DNA of 64,000 nucleotides from Microdochium bolleyi (Eukaryota; Ascomycota; Sordariomycetes; Xylariales; Microdochiaceae): the NCBI GenBank assembly GCA_001566295.1, contig KQ964270.1:62001-126000 (forward strand), in the 5' to 3' direction. This document shows, in pieces, positions 11,124 through 22,804 of this stretch (position 1 is its first letter; every line of letters begins with the position of its first letter). The position numbers and the translations under genes are program-made. A model generated the notes under the pieces. The model did not search any database. It saw nothing but the letters and a program-made list of their open reading frames with translations, and was not told the origin of the DNA.

Positions 11124-12962
11124 GGCTGAGCAGCAAGAGATGACACTTCAACGGCCCGAGCGTGGGCCCGTTGCGGGCTTAGCAGCCGCCTCGCGCGGGA
11201 ACGATGGACAATGTTACGTTCATGCGATGTTGACGCGGGTCGATCAAGATGTAGGGAGAGTGGTGCCGAGAGGAAATTGGCTGAGCATTGAGCAGGGGCC
11301 AGAGATCAAGCCATTGAGATAGCTGCCAGGACGAATTGGGGGAAAGAACGACTGCCCGGAGGTTCGCCGGTCTATCACGGGAGCGGCATCGAAGTGTGTC
11401 CGGAGCCCGGACGTTGAACTTTTACGCGGCAGGAGCCACCCGGCGCCGCGTGTGTGGCTGTGGCGCGCGCTGCGTCAAGCTCGGTGTGGCGCAAGCCTCC
11501 ATCTCTCGCGAGGTCGTCTCTCCAGCCAAGGCTTGTCGAGGTCGCGTAAGGACAGCACCATTACGCATCTTGGCTGACCCTCGAGAGGCATCGGCCAATG
11601 TTAAAAGCGTGCTCTTTGCGTGCTACCACGCGCACCCGGCATGGTTTGGACCATGGACCGATCGGCGATGTGACGCCATAGAAGGGTTCGACCAATACCA
11701 ACTTGGCGTCTGTGGACGTTTTCGGCATCACCCCCAAAAGTCAACCATGGAGCTCAGAGATGATTGCAATCACTCGGAAGACTCATGACAGTGAAGTAGG
11801 CGAACTTGAGCACGAGGATTCAAACAACACGGCCAACTTCGCTTCACAAGGACGAGACCATGAGCAAGACCACGTGCCAATGCCCAAGCCCATGGCGCCT
11901 CGTGGACATGCAGCAGAACCCAATGCGATGCGACACTCCGAAGTATGCAAGAAAGAGCGGTGTCATGCCGCCAAATCCGCCCCTGTCTACGCAGTAGCTC
12001 TCCCGTGGGCAGCGGACCCTCTGGCCAAACCCAAGGGGGGTTCAGGCCCCGTGGCTAGAGGTGGCCCACGAGAAACGGGACGAGATCGTCCGAGTCCGGC
12101 GGGCGCTGCCAGCGAAGCAGCGGGGGCGGGAACCCTGAAGAAGAGGACCCTAGTCTCATCTACACTGCATGCTGCACTAGAGAAAGATGCCCAAAGAGCA
12201 ATGAACCAACGCCCGTCGAGACCCCTATCCATCTGCAATTTTCAGGCTTTGCTGTAGGCCGTCGCAGAGACAACATTGATGGTGCTCGCTGCCGATGCCG
12301 CCATACTACTGTCCAGCCGAGGCTGTGGGTTAATCTTGGTGCCAACAGCAACCTTGGAATACGCAAGAGGAAGATGACCGGAGACGTGTTCGGTCTGATC
12401 CTTGTCAGATGTTTCTTGCACAAGGCAGGATTCTGGAGCCATCCAGACACGACAAGGGTGGCCCAGGTGTGGGTGGCTGTTTGGGGGACTCGCGGATGAT
12501 GGTCCACAAGAACAGGTTGCACGAATGTGGTCTTTTCCTGCTCGTGGTTCAAGATGGCTATTACCTGTCCGTGTCGTGACATCTGCATCATCGGTGACTG
12601 CTTGGCGCAATTTGTCTCAGCTCTCCGAGGTGGTTGCCAGGTTGCGCACCACAAACGTCAGGACCCAAAGGTGGGAGACAGACAAGCACGTGTAAGCCCG
12701 GTCGTCATTCACGCACCCAGCCAGTGCCAGGCACTCTTAGTGCAGTCCTGGCGCAGTCGCCTCTTGGCACAGCCCACCCTCACACAACCCAACCCAGGTT
12801 TAATTTGTAAGGTATCTTTCGACCACCACCACACCAACAATAACAACAACAACACCCGGCACGGCCACGATACCACGCTCGCTCCCCGACGCGCACTCAT
12901 ACCCACGCGCACGCAGTTATCGCATCGCCGTCACCGAGCCGCCGCGCTCCCTTCACGCCATC
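11124..12962. other. Divergent intergenic region, 1.8 kb
   Basis: This is shared upstream DNA of the BCS1-like gene (leftward) and the APQ12-like gene (rightward). The last 150 bases are rich in CA and CAA repeats on the plus strand, a common look for a fungal 5' leader. I found no supported gene. Confidence 0.55.
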
Positions 12963-13811
12963 ATGGCCAACATGCACTCGGACAACCAGTGGATGCTGAG
13001 CCTCTTAAAAGGTACTGTCCGCCAAGTATGCCGGCTGCTCCAACTCTTGGGACGCCAGAATCACATGCCTCCCACACACCCCGCCGCACCACACTGAGGC
13101 ACGCGCCCACCCCTCCGCCGCCGGCGGTCTGTGACAACAGTCACAGTCGCAGCTATATGCACGATCATGCCCGTGGTCGAACCATTCTCGCCTCTTGACT
13201 GCCATCTCATCTCACAACATCAGCCTCCGCATCAAACCCGCTAACCTCAGTTCACCATGACAACAGGCTTCCTCCCCGAAAACACAATCTCCTTCCTCCA
13301 GGAGCACATCCTGTCGCCACAGACGCCAGTCCAGATCATCTACCAGCAGTTCCTCAGCCTCACGCGGAGCTCGCTGGCCGCCTTCGTCGCGGCAGTCGCG
13401 CCCATCGTCACCCCGATAATTGATCGGCTCGTCGCGACACTGAGCTCGAGCCCGGACTTTGTCTTGTTCGGTGCGCTACTCGTCCTCATCGTCCTCACCA
13501 TCCAGATCGCCCTCTTCGTCCAGCGCACCATGCTCTACGTCACGCGCCTGTTCTTCCGCATGCTTGGCTGGGCGCTCGTGGTCGCTGCCCTCGCTGCGGT
13601 GTGGCAGCGCGGGCCCGAAGCCACGGCGCGTGACGCCGTCGTGGTGGCCAGCAAGCTCGCTGGGTACGCGTCTGTTGTCAAGGACATTTGGTGGTCCGAG
13701 TATCAGAAGTACGACGCGCAGACCAGGGGTCAGACAGTGCCAGGCTGGTCAGGCAACGCCGGCGCAGGCGGCGCGTCAGCTGGTAGCGGCTACCGGTACG
13801 GCAACAGGTAG
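12963..13811 (+). CDS. APQ12-like nuclear pore assembly/biogenesis protein
   Basis: Two exons (12963-13011 and 13267-13811) give 197 residues. The 16-residue first exon joins at a GGC codon, and the combined sequence reads smoothly across the join (LLKGFLPENTISF). Two close transmembrane helices lie at about 81-102 and 115-129, separated by a short amphipathic stretch. This matches the fungal APQ12 / nuclear-pore-assembly domain, a small two-helix protein of the nuclear envelope and ER that affects pore assembly and lipid balance. The tail is Gly/Ala/Ser-rich. A later in-frame ATG at 13257 would give 184 residues without the first exon, but it lies just before the acceptor site of the spliced form. 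I prefer the spliced form because its start has a good context and its donor is GTACTG. Confidence 0.75.
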
Positions 13812-14544
13812 TAGGGGAACGGAAACACGGTTGAAGTTGGGAGACAGCAATGGCCGACGATGGCTGTGGTCCACGACTGAAACGGAATTACTCCAGTACG
13901 GCCATCGTCAGCAGATGTCGAGTAACATCGATTGGGGAGGCTCTTTCCAAGAGACTCGTAACTCATAGGTTGAGGGGGAAGCGACGGAAAGGCAGAAGCA
14001 CGACTTGCCCACACGTCCAGCGGAAAAAAGATGGCCGGCCTTACGCGATTACGTTATTTCTTTCATTCATTTTTCGTCTTGTCTTCTTGGATCGTCACGC
14101 ACGGGATCTGTTTTCTTGTATGAAGTGAAACGGGCAGGCGTTCTTTGGCGTTCGAATTGGTGTCAAGGGTTCGATGGTCATTTCCTGTGTTTGTATGTCC
14201 GCAAAGTTTCATCTCGATCGCCTGCGAGTTACAGGGCTGCATTCTCGGGAGCAGTCTCCGTCATCACGACCCCATCTGGACTTGCTAGCATATATATTCC
14301 ATCCTAGATTCTTCACGAGTACTGTTGCATGTGGTGGTCAACTCCTTCCCACTCTGCTCTGTCTGCACGTGTGTGGCTGTACACTTTGGCATCAGATCCT
14401 CCCCTGGTATTTTCGTCTGATGGGCTGCAAATTCACTATAATACGCCTTGCGCTATGCATTCAAATCGAGAACGGTTTCCGGGCAACAATCCAAGGTCAA
14501 ACAGTAAAGGCAGGAAAGACAGAAAAACTCCCATGCCCCCCTTT
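13812..14544. other. Convergent 3' region, 0.7 kb
   Basis: This lies between the 3' ends of the APQ12-like gene and GPN3. It probably holds both 3' untranslated regions. No gene or repeat stands out. Confidence 0.6.
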
Positions 14545-15572
14545 TCAGCCGTCCATGTCCTCATCGTCAAACTCCTCGTCCTTGAGCTCCCTCGGCTCCT
14601 GCGCCTCGTGGTACTGTATGCAGTCGTCGATGTAGCTCAAGATGGACCCCACGCTGTCCTCGTCCTGCACGTCGAGCTTGAGGTAGCTGACCATGCTGAA
14701 CGTCTCGATCAGCCCGGCCACGGCGCGGTTGAGCCGGCGGAAGCTCGTGCCGCGCATCACGGCCGCGCTGTCCAGCGGGTCCTGGCCCGTCGCGGCGGTG
14801 TCCATGTCCTCCTGCGCGAGCGTGCGGCCCTCGGCCTTGAGGCGCGCGACCTCGGCCGGGTCGTCGTCGAGCAGGCCCGCGTCGGGCGTGAGGAAGCGCT
14901 TCATGTCCTTCTTGCGGACCTGGTCCTTGACAAGGTCCATCTTGGACAGGATGTTGATGTGCGGCACCTCGAGCATAATCATGGCGCTCATGGCGCTGAG
15001 GGTGCCCGCGAAGTACTTGGCGCGGTCGACGACGAATGTCGCCTCGAGCAGGTACGCCGCGCAGAGGCGGATGTCGAGCGACCCGGAGCGGGTGAGGAAG
15101 CGCACGAGCGCGGGCAGGATGGGCACGTGCGTGTACAGCTCGATCTGGCCGGGCATGTCGAAGATGATGAGGTACTCCTCGGTCAGTGAGTCGAGAGCTT
15201 CGGTCAGGAAGTCGAGGTTCTCCATGAGGAACTCGAAGCAGTAGATGAGCCCGCCGTTGGGGCCCAGGCCCATCTCCTCCATGACGTCCTCAAGCGAGAT
15301 GAGGTCCTTGATGTCGAGGTCGGGCTGGTGCTCGAAGGCCTCGGCGGCCGGGTCCAGGTTGACGTAGAAACATGACCGACGGTTCAGGTTGAGGTGTGTG
15401 ATGAGGGAGGCGCAGAACGTGGACTGGAAGAGTTGACAGGCTGTGTTAGTTCTCTTTTCTACCCCGAAGAGCCCGATTGATTGGGGTTCGTAACACTGTC
15501 GCAGGAGATGAATCAGGGACTCACCTTGCCGGCACCCGCCGGGCCCATGACCATTACCCCAAACTTGCTCAT
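14545..15572 (-). CDS. GPN3: GPN-loop GTPase 3
   Basis: Two exons (15572-15525 and 15423-14545) encode 308 residues. The intron splits the P-loop: exon 1 ends in GPAGAGK and exon 2 starts with STFC, giving the full GPAGAGKST at about 10-18. The Gly-Pro-Asn insertion that names the family is at 70-72 in MGLGPNGGL. The G3 block DMPGQIE and the G4-like SKMDLVK follow. These small GTPases work with GPN1 in cytoplasmic assembly and nuclear import of RNA polymerase II. The C-terminus is acidic (EFDDEDMDG), as usual for GPN3. Length is close to the family norm. The presence of QIELYTHVP and CFYVNLDPAAE blocks leaves little doubt about the family; the choice of paralog 3 over 2 rests on overall sequence feel. 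Confidence 0.92.
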
Positions 15573-16397
15573 GATAGCAGCGTCTGGAAGTTCAAATCGA
15601 GAATTATGGTAGAGTTGTCTCTGTCTAGAGACGAGAGCTGCAACGCCAAAACTTTTCCGACGTCGCGATGACCCACTGCGTATGGTCTTCCCCGCAGCAA
15701 AAACACGCGAACTGGATTGTATGGAGAAGAATGCGCGGTCGTCTTTCTCGGTGTTATCCCGAGCTCTCTTCCAAACTTGGCGCCTTGACGTTGTGTGATG
15801 TTGCCTGCTTGCCGAACCCTTTTTCAACATGGAGGGGCAGATAGATTTGGATGTCTGATAGCTTCGAGGTTCGGCATATCAGAGTGGACACTGACGTATC
15901 TTTGAAAAAGCGGGGCTGCCGCATGAGGAAGCGCGGTGCTTATGTAATGTAGGCATTCTTGTCGAGTCTCGACCACCTGGGCAGCAACGAAGCAGTCAGT
16001 GTGCACAAGTCCCCCGGCATCCATGATCAAGCATTTAGTACACACGAGTGGATATGCCCAGATATATAATGATGAATGGATCAAGTGAAAGAGCTCGATC
16101 GAAAGTGCCATTCAAAAAGCTCGGCCGAAGGTCGACCTCAACGCGGGGCGAAGCTTGGATGCTGCAGCTGCAGCTCCATCAAGCTCACCGCCTGTGCCCA
16201 GGCTCTCTGCCTTGTCGCAAAGTCACCGATACTCGGAGCTGTGTCTCGCCGCGCAGCCGTCTACACTGTGCTTTGTTGCAAGGCCTCAGACCAAGGTGGC
16301 ATTGAACTCTCTTGGGGGGTGACTGTTGCGCAAGCTCGAGGCTTCGGCTCTTGTCAGCTTTGCTTTGCCGATATGGCCCAGCAAACTGCGTCACCAG

Positions 16398-16415
16398 GTA
16401 CGGAGTACTCCGTAC
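16398..16415. repeat. Perfect 18-base palindrome around TACGGAGTACTCCGTA
   Basis: The stretch is its own reverse complement over all 18 bases. Half-sites of the same word (TACGGAGTA) occur elsewhere in the window, for example near 43034 and 63232. This word is frequent in many Pezizomycotina genomes. Its role is not established. Confidence 0.85.
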
Positions 16416-17457
16416 GGCGGGGTTCCGACCACGGGGAATTCAGGAAGTGAGGGTCTGGCAGGGCAGGGCATGGTAGGGGTCACGCTCTCCTTCTGGTTGC
16501 CCACAACAAGCGCTTTGTCCGTTGGGAAAGAACAGAGAGAACAGAGAGAGGGCACTAGCCAGAGCCGGTGGTGCTGTCAGGACTGCCCGCCGACCGCGTG
16601 CGCGCTGTGAGGGCAAGTGATTGGTTTGAGCATCCGGATGGCTGGGCCGGCGTGATGGGGTTGACGGGGTCCTGTTGCAGCCTCTCCCCCCACCTGCACT
16701 TACATGCCTCGTGGAGGCAAAAGTCTATCGAGTGACACAGCGGGAACGGGGCACGCATCCGGACGTTTCCTCGGGGATGGAGTTAGTCACTGGGGACTCT
16801 CGACTCTCGCGCCCGGTGGTTCTGGATAAGGCTACATGGCATACATTCGTGTGCTGCTGAGCATGCGAATGGCAAGGCGGCTGCGAGACCTCCATAAGAC
16901 AACCGGGATCTTTGCAAGTGGAAGGCTGGCTTGCCGAGCACGGAGGCGCTTGATTGCTCTTCAGCAGGCGGTCAAGACGTGTGCCGTGTCTAAGACAGCT
17001 GGTCGGACGGTGACAAGCTGATAGGGCCTGCCCACAGCCTCGAGCATGCAGTGGGCTTGGGGGCCTTGGAGTCGGAAGACTACTGCTACCTGCCGTATCA
17101 CGGTGCAGTTCGACCGGGCAGGGCGGCAGTAACGGCGAGCACCGCTTGATGGCAGGATCGCTGTCAATAGACTAGGCTTTGAAGCTCCCACGTCGATGTG
17201 AGACCCTGTGGAGGCACACCCAGCCTCGACCATGAGGCAAGATCAACGCCCAGGGTGACGCATCAGGCGAAGAAGCAACCATGCAGAGACTGACAGAGAC
17301 CAGCGATAGGCAGCAAAAGACCGAGCCGCCAACTGCGCAGTCGGCGTCGGCAACAGGATGTGGTGAGAGAGTCGGAGCAAAAGGCGACAGGAACTTGCGA
17401 TGGCGCAATTTCTGCCAAATGACGCCTTGCCCCTTTCGGCAGGATGGGGGGCCCTGC

Positions 17458-17469
17458 GCAGGTACCTGC
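17458..17469. repeat. Perfect 12-base palindrome GCAGGTACCTGC
   Basis: Self-complementary over 12 bases, about 460 bases upstream of the S-adenosylmethionine synthetase start. It shares the core CAGGTACC with the larger inverted repeat 40 bases downstream. Confidence 0.8.
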
Positions 17470-17511
17470 CTCTATCTTTTTTTTTATCTTTCCGGATTTG
17501 CGAGAAGGAAA

Positions 17512-17558
17512 GGGTACCTGCGGCCCACGCAGATAATACCCGCAGGGGGCAGGTACCC
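17512..17558. repeat. Inverted repeat GGGTACCTGC / GCAGGTACCC
   Basis: Ten-base arms at 17512-17521 and 17549-17558 are perfect inverted copies around a 27-base spacer. They lie in the upstream region of the S-adenosylmethionine synthetase gene. They could be a paired protein-binding site or a small hairpin. Confidence 0.75.
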
Positions 17559-17924
17559 CGCCTCGCCGTGTATTGTTCGGCCTCCCGCCCAGAAGTCGCC
17601 GAAGAGAAACTGCCGCCCGGGTCCTTTTCTGCCCCTCCCTCCGACTTTTGGATGCCATGCCCATGCTAGGCCCCGTTGCCCGCCATCGCCCAGTCCATTG
17701 AAAAGAAATCTTGCGGCCGCCCTCCTCCTGCCCGCTTCCACCTCTCTTCCCACTCCATCCATCCCCACGAACCCCCTTTCTGTCCAGAGACTGCCCCCGT
17801 GTCGGTTGCAGTCCTTTGTCGTCGCTGTCGTCCCTTGATACCCCGTCGCCAACGACCCGTCGTCTCTTGTCCGTTCTTCTTTGCTTCCTTCCTCGACCAT
17901 ATACCCCCTTTCCACACCGTCACC

Positions 17925-19271
17925 ATGACTGCTACCAACGGCACCAACGGCCACGCGGCCACCAACACCAAGCCCCGCAACGAGGGTGCTTTCCTCTTCA
18001 CCGTAAGTCGACCGACACTGTGAGCGCTTCGTCCATGATCAAGATCGCTGACCATCCTCCCCGTCTCCAGTCCGAGTCCGTCGGTGAGGGCCACCCCGAC
18101 AAGATTTGCGACCAGGTCTCCGATGCCATCCTGGATGCCTGCCTTGCTGAGGACCCCCTCTCCAAGGTTGCTTGCGAGTCTGCCGCCAAGACCGGTATGA
18201 TTATGGTCTTTGGTGAGATCACCACCAAGGCCAACCTCGACTACCAGAAGGTCGTCCGTGGCGCCATCAAGGATATTGGCTACGACTCGTCCGCCAAGGG
18301 CTTCGACTACAACACCTGCAACGTTCTCGTTGCCATTGAGAAGCAGTCCCCCGATATTGCTCAGGGTCTCCACCTCGACGATGCCCTCGAGAACCTCGGT
18401 GCCGGTGACCAGGGTCTCATGTTCGGTTATGCCACCGACGAGACCCCCGAGCTTCACCCTCTGTCCCACCTCCTCGCCCACAAGCTCAACAAGGCCATGT
18501 CCGACGCCCGCCGCGACGGTACCATCCCTTGGCTCCGCCCCGACACCAAGACCCAGGTCACCATGGAGTACAAGAACGAGGGTGGTGCCGTTGTTCCTCT
18601 CCGTGTCCACACTGTCGTCATCTCAGCTCAGCACGACGAGAGCGTCACGACCGAGGTCGTCCGCAAGGAGCTCAAGTCCAAGATCGTCGAGAAGGTCATC
18701 CCCTCGCAATACCTCGACGAGCACGTCATCCTCCACGTAAGTTTGCATCATTTTCGTCGCCGTGTACTAGACTTCACTTGTGCATTCGGTCCTAACAATG
18801 TACTTCTAGCTTCAACCCTCCGGCCTCTTCATCATTGGTGGTCCCCAGGGTGATGCCGGTGTCACTGGCCGCAAGATCATTGTCGACACCTACGGTGGTT
18901 GGGGTGCCCACGGTGGTGGTGCCTTCTCCGGCAAGGACTTCTCCAAGGTCGACCGCTCCGCCGCTTACCTCGCCCGCTGGGTCGCCAAGTCTCTGGTCGC
19001 TGCTGGCCTCTGCCGCCGTGTCCTTGTCCAGCTCTCGTACGCCATCGGTGTCGCTGAGCCCTGCTCCGTCCACGTTGATTCCTACGGCACCTCCGACAAG
19101 TCCACTGAGGAGCTTGTTGAGATTGTCCGCCAGAACTTCGACATGAGACCCGGCCCCATTGCCAAGCAGCTCAACCTCACCCGCCCCATCTACAACCAGA
19201 CCGCCAAGTTCGGTCACTTCGGCACCAACCAGGAGTTCACCTGGGAGCAGCCCAAGCAGCTCAAGTTCTAA
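17925..19271 (+). CDS. S-adenosylmethionine synthetase (methionine adenosyltransferase)
   Basis: Three exons (17925-18002, 18071-18736, 18810-19271) encode 401 residues. The enzyme makes S-adenosylmethionine from methionine and ATP in the cytosol, the methyl donor for most methylations. Visible signatures are EGHPDKICDQ at about 32-41 (ATP site), the hexapeptide GAGDQG at 136-141, and the P-loop-like GGGAFSGKD at 283-291. The first intron follows 26 residues and the second falls at VILH-LQPSG. All joins keep frame and family sequence. Length is normal. Codon use is strongly biased to C-ending codons, more so than in neighbouring genes, as expected for a very highly expressed gene. The yeast equivalents are SAM1 and SAM2. 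Confidence 0.97.
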
Positions 19272-20678
19272 GCGTGCTTGGAACCCCATTTTGCACATTT
19301 TGATATGAAACTATAAAATTCCGTGAGGCGAATCTCAAGGATTTAGTAGCGGGAGAATCAACTTCTTCTAGCATTGCGAACGGCGTTTTGACGATCTATT
19401 GTCGGTTATAGATAACTTTATATGGGTTCCCTCATCGGATTTTTAACCAAAAAGATGTGTCACGGGAATTGGTTGGCAGCATGGCGTACGGTTTCAACAA
19501 ACCACTTTTACACATCTATTACAGGAGACTGGCCTGGAGAGCTTAGCCCAGGACCAGATTGGCGGAGGGGGGCGGGATACCAAAGGAAGGCGGCCCGCGA
19601 AAGCAAGAGCGGTCGCTCATGTTTATGATGAAGACGAAAAGGTCTAGAGAAGAGCGTCCTAGACGAAATGATATCCAACACGATACCACGTCCCAACAAT
19701 ATGTGTACTCTATCAGCGTGAAAATGTTGCTGCAATCTGACGTTGCAGACAAGGTTAGTCTACCGGACGAGATGTCGGTCTCTTCGCGCCTATTCTTCAT
19801 TCTTGTCCTGGATCTGGCCACAACCCAGCCGTGCTATTCCACGCCATGCCGAAGCAGAGGGGAAGCAGCCCAGTGATTTGGCAGGCTTAGCGCCGTCCTC
19901 TCAACCGCGCAGGCCCATTTCCATGTCTCGGAACAGTGATCGCGCCCTACAGGCGCGATCACTGACAATCTAGGTGTTAGTCCGCCCGAACAAGCCCGGA
20001 TGTGCGGCGGACCCTTACTTCGAACTGTGGTGTGCACTGCAGCCGCTTGCTGGGGCTAGAGGACTGAAGTCCCTGCTCCTAGGTTTTTTGGCAGAGGCAG
20101 CTGTGTCCGTATAGGTTGGGCACACGTGGACAACGTTTTGAACGTTTTGACGTCAAGGATCTGTCGATACGTTACAGGTAAGTACGCAAGACACGACCCG
20201 TCCGGCCAGAGGAGGGTTGCACGGTTTTTTCAAGGGGACGTCATTAGTTGGCAAACTCTACCCAACGACAGAAATCTCTCATTTATCTCTCAAGGCGACA
20301 GAGACGAGGTGATCGGCGACAACACAGACAGCAAGTAATCATACACCACATCGAAAGGGGCCATTTGAACCAATTTGAGAGAAAAGAAAGTCACATGCTC
20401 TAGATGCAATTTCGTGGTGTCTAAAACTGCCCCAACTAACAGCCCCTTTCCAGAAGACCACAAGCAGATTTTTTCGAACGCCGTTTAACTCCAAAGGGTG
20501 TGTGTCAAGGCCAACATAGAGAAGAGAAAGGAGAATGTATCGTGTCTTCTTCCTTGCATCGAATGTCGTGATCATGCCGCCGCCAACAAGATAGAATGAT
20601 GGGAGAAGGATAACAAGAACAAGAACAACAACAACATCATCGTCATTCGGCAAACCCGTGAGTATATCATACTGTTCT
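19272..20678. other. Convergent intergenic region, 1.4 kb
   Basis: This lies between the 3' ends of the S-adenosylmethionine synthetase and NOG1 genes. It is relatively AT-rich near both ends and contains a strong hairpin at 19934. No gene supported. Confidence 0.55.
19934..19964. repeat. Perfect 13-base-pair hairpin with 5-base loop
   Basis: CAGTGATCGCGCC and GGCGCGATCACTG are perfect inverted copies around the loop CTACA. It lies about 660 bases past the stop of the S-adenosylmethionine synthetase gene and 715 bases past the stop of NOG1. It is not followed by a T-run. It could be a relic of a small inverted-repeat element or a structured RNA. Confidence 0.85.
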
Positions 20679-22804
20679 CTAGCGTCTCGCCGTCTTTCCG
20701 ATTGTCCTCTTGCCCGCAAACTGTTGGTCGTGGTGTTAGCATGCTGAAGGTGACCCGGTTTTTCAAATGTGAGCGTGAGATAACTTACCAAGTGCTTGGG
20801 CATCGTGGTACCGACGTGCCGATCGGCCTCTCCCTGCCTGGCCATGCGGTTCATCTTCCGCTGGCTGAGCTTGGCCTGCCTGTCGACCTTCTCCTTGACC
20901 TCCTCGTCCTGCACACCGTCGTCGCGCCTGTTGGTGGCCATGACGCTGCGGTCTCTGGGCCTGCTCTTGGACCGGAGCCTCTCCTTGGCCGTCATGTCGA
21001 CGTCCATCATGGCAGTGTCCTCGGTGCCCAGGCGGCTGCGAGACATGGAGCGACCGCGTGTGGAGCCCTCCAGGTTGCGAGCCCGCAGGCCCAGGTCGTG
21101 CGTGTCCACACCGAGCACGTCGAGCGCGTCCTCGAGCTCGGACAGGGGCTTCTTGATGGCCTTGCGGGGCATGATGGCCTTGTTCTTGAGCGACTTGCGC
21201 ATCTTGGCCTCGTTGCGGATTAGCATCTGCTTCTCACGGATGATCTCGGCCTTCATCTTGATATCAGCCTCCTCGGCGTCATCAATCTCCTCATCAGACT
21301 CGTAGAAGCCCTCGGCCTCGAGGCGCTCCTCCTCCTCCTCGAGAGCCAGGAGCTTGGCGTCAATGTCCGGGTCGACATAGTCGTAGACATTCTTGCCATC
21401 GAACACCTCGGGTATCCTGTCGTACTTCCACTCGTCGTTCTCGAGGAGATAGTCGGCCTTGAGGTCGACGTTGAAGACGCCGGCACCGCCGTTCTCCACC
21501 TCGATATCGCGGGCGAGTGTCCGGCGCTCGGGGTCGTTCTTGTCGTACTTCTTGAGGTCCTTGATGCCCTGGGGGATGAAGGTCTCGCGGCTGGCGCCGC
21601 CCATGGGCTGCGCAACGTGGATGCGGGTCATGACGTCCGCCAGGCGGCCACCGATATTGCCGCTTGCATTTGTGCCGGCCTTGAGCTTCTGGGCCACACG
21701 CTCGGCCAGAAGGCGCTCGCAAGCGGCGTTCTTGACCTCCTGCACACCCTCAGTGGTGTTGCATGAGAGCTGGAGAAGCTCGACATCGCCAGCCGAGAGC
21801 AGGGACTGGAGGTCCTGGGCGGTAGCCTCGTCCAACTCCTCCGGTCGCAGGATATCAATCTTGTTGATCACGATGAAGACGAGCTTGTTCTGGAACAGAG
21901 GCTTGATGGACCGGAACAGCTGAATCTGGGCCGTGACGGAGTAGCCGCACTGCTCGGAGAGATCCATGAAGTACAGGATCGCAGACCGCAAATGCGCAAT
22001 CGCGGTAATACTCTGCATCTCGATCGTGTTCATCTCCTCGAGAGGGTGGTCCAGGATACCGGGTGTGTCGATGGCCTGGAAGCGGAGGTACTTGTAGTCA
22101 AAGTGGCCGACAAACAAGCTCTTTGTGGTGAAGGCATAGGGCTGCACGTCGACGTCGGCACGGGTGACGCTGCGCAGGAAGCTGGACTTGCCGACGTTGG
22201 GGTATCCGCAGATGACGAGAGTGCGGGTGTTGGGGTCGATCGAGGGCAGACGGCCAAGATGCTGGCGAACCTGGTCGAGGTACTCGAGCGGCTCCTTGAG
22301 GCGCTTTGTGAGAGTGGCCATGCGACCAAGGGCGGCACGCTTGAGCTGCTTGCACTGGAACAGACTCTGGGCGTACTTGAGGAGACGGACATAGTCGCGG
22401 GAGATTGTCTCGATCAGGTGCTTGGCGGTTGACAGGTGGCCAAGGGCGATCCTGAAGTGGTCGGCATCGTAGAGAGTGTTGAGGAGATCCTTGTGGAACG
22501 GGTGGATGTCCTGGAGACGGGGGAAGCTCTCGAGGATCTGGCCCAACTTCTCGGAGAATGTCTCCTGGGTGAATTTGACCTTGCGGGTATAGAAGCCGCG
22601 GATACGGGAGATCTTGAATCCGGCACGGATCTGGGTCGGGAGGCGGCGCTGTGTCCTGCTGAGGACGATATCGAGGAACTCTTGCGAAGTAGGGACACTA
22701 CGGGCAACGAAGATTCTGTCAGTCTTTGGTTCTGATGCGCTGCGGGAGAGTCGCACGGCTTACGGAGGAATGTCCTTCCATGCAGTCTTTGCCTTTGTCG
22801 TCAT
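20679..22804 (-). CDS. NOG1: Nucleolar GTP-binding protein 1, 60S ribosome assembly
   Basis: Three exons (22804-22764, 22697-20789, 20720-20679) encode 663 residues, close to yeast Nog1 (647). The start exon ends in AWKDIPP and joins VPTSQEFLD. The last exon supplies the typical C-terminus FAGKRTIGKTARR. The N-terminal helical bundle (about 1-165) precedes a circularly ordinary Obg-type G domain: GYPNVGKSS at 178-186, DTPGIL at 224-229 and NKID at 292-295. A long charged, nuclear-signal-rich tail follows. Nog1 binds early pre-60S particles in the nucleolus and is needed for their maturation and export. Both introns are short (66 and 68 bases). Reading through the first intron would wrongly start with MRLSRSASE. 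Confidence 0.96.

Larger units (their letters stand above)
15573..17924. other. Divergent intergenic region, 2.35 kb
   Basis: This is upstream DNA of GPN3 (leftward) and of S-adenosylmethionine synthetase (rightward). It contains three palindromic elements, listed separately. The last 200 bases are a CT-rich leader. No open frame here resembles a protein family. Confidence 0.55.
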
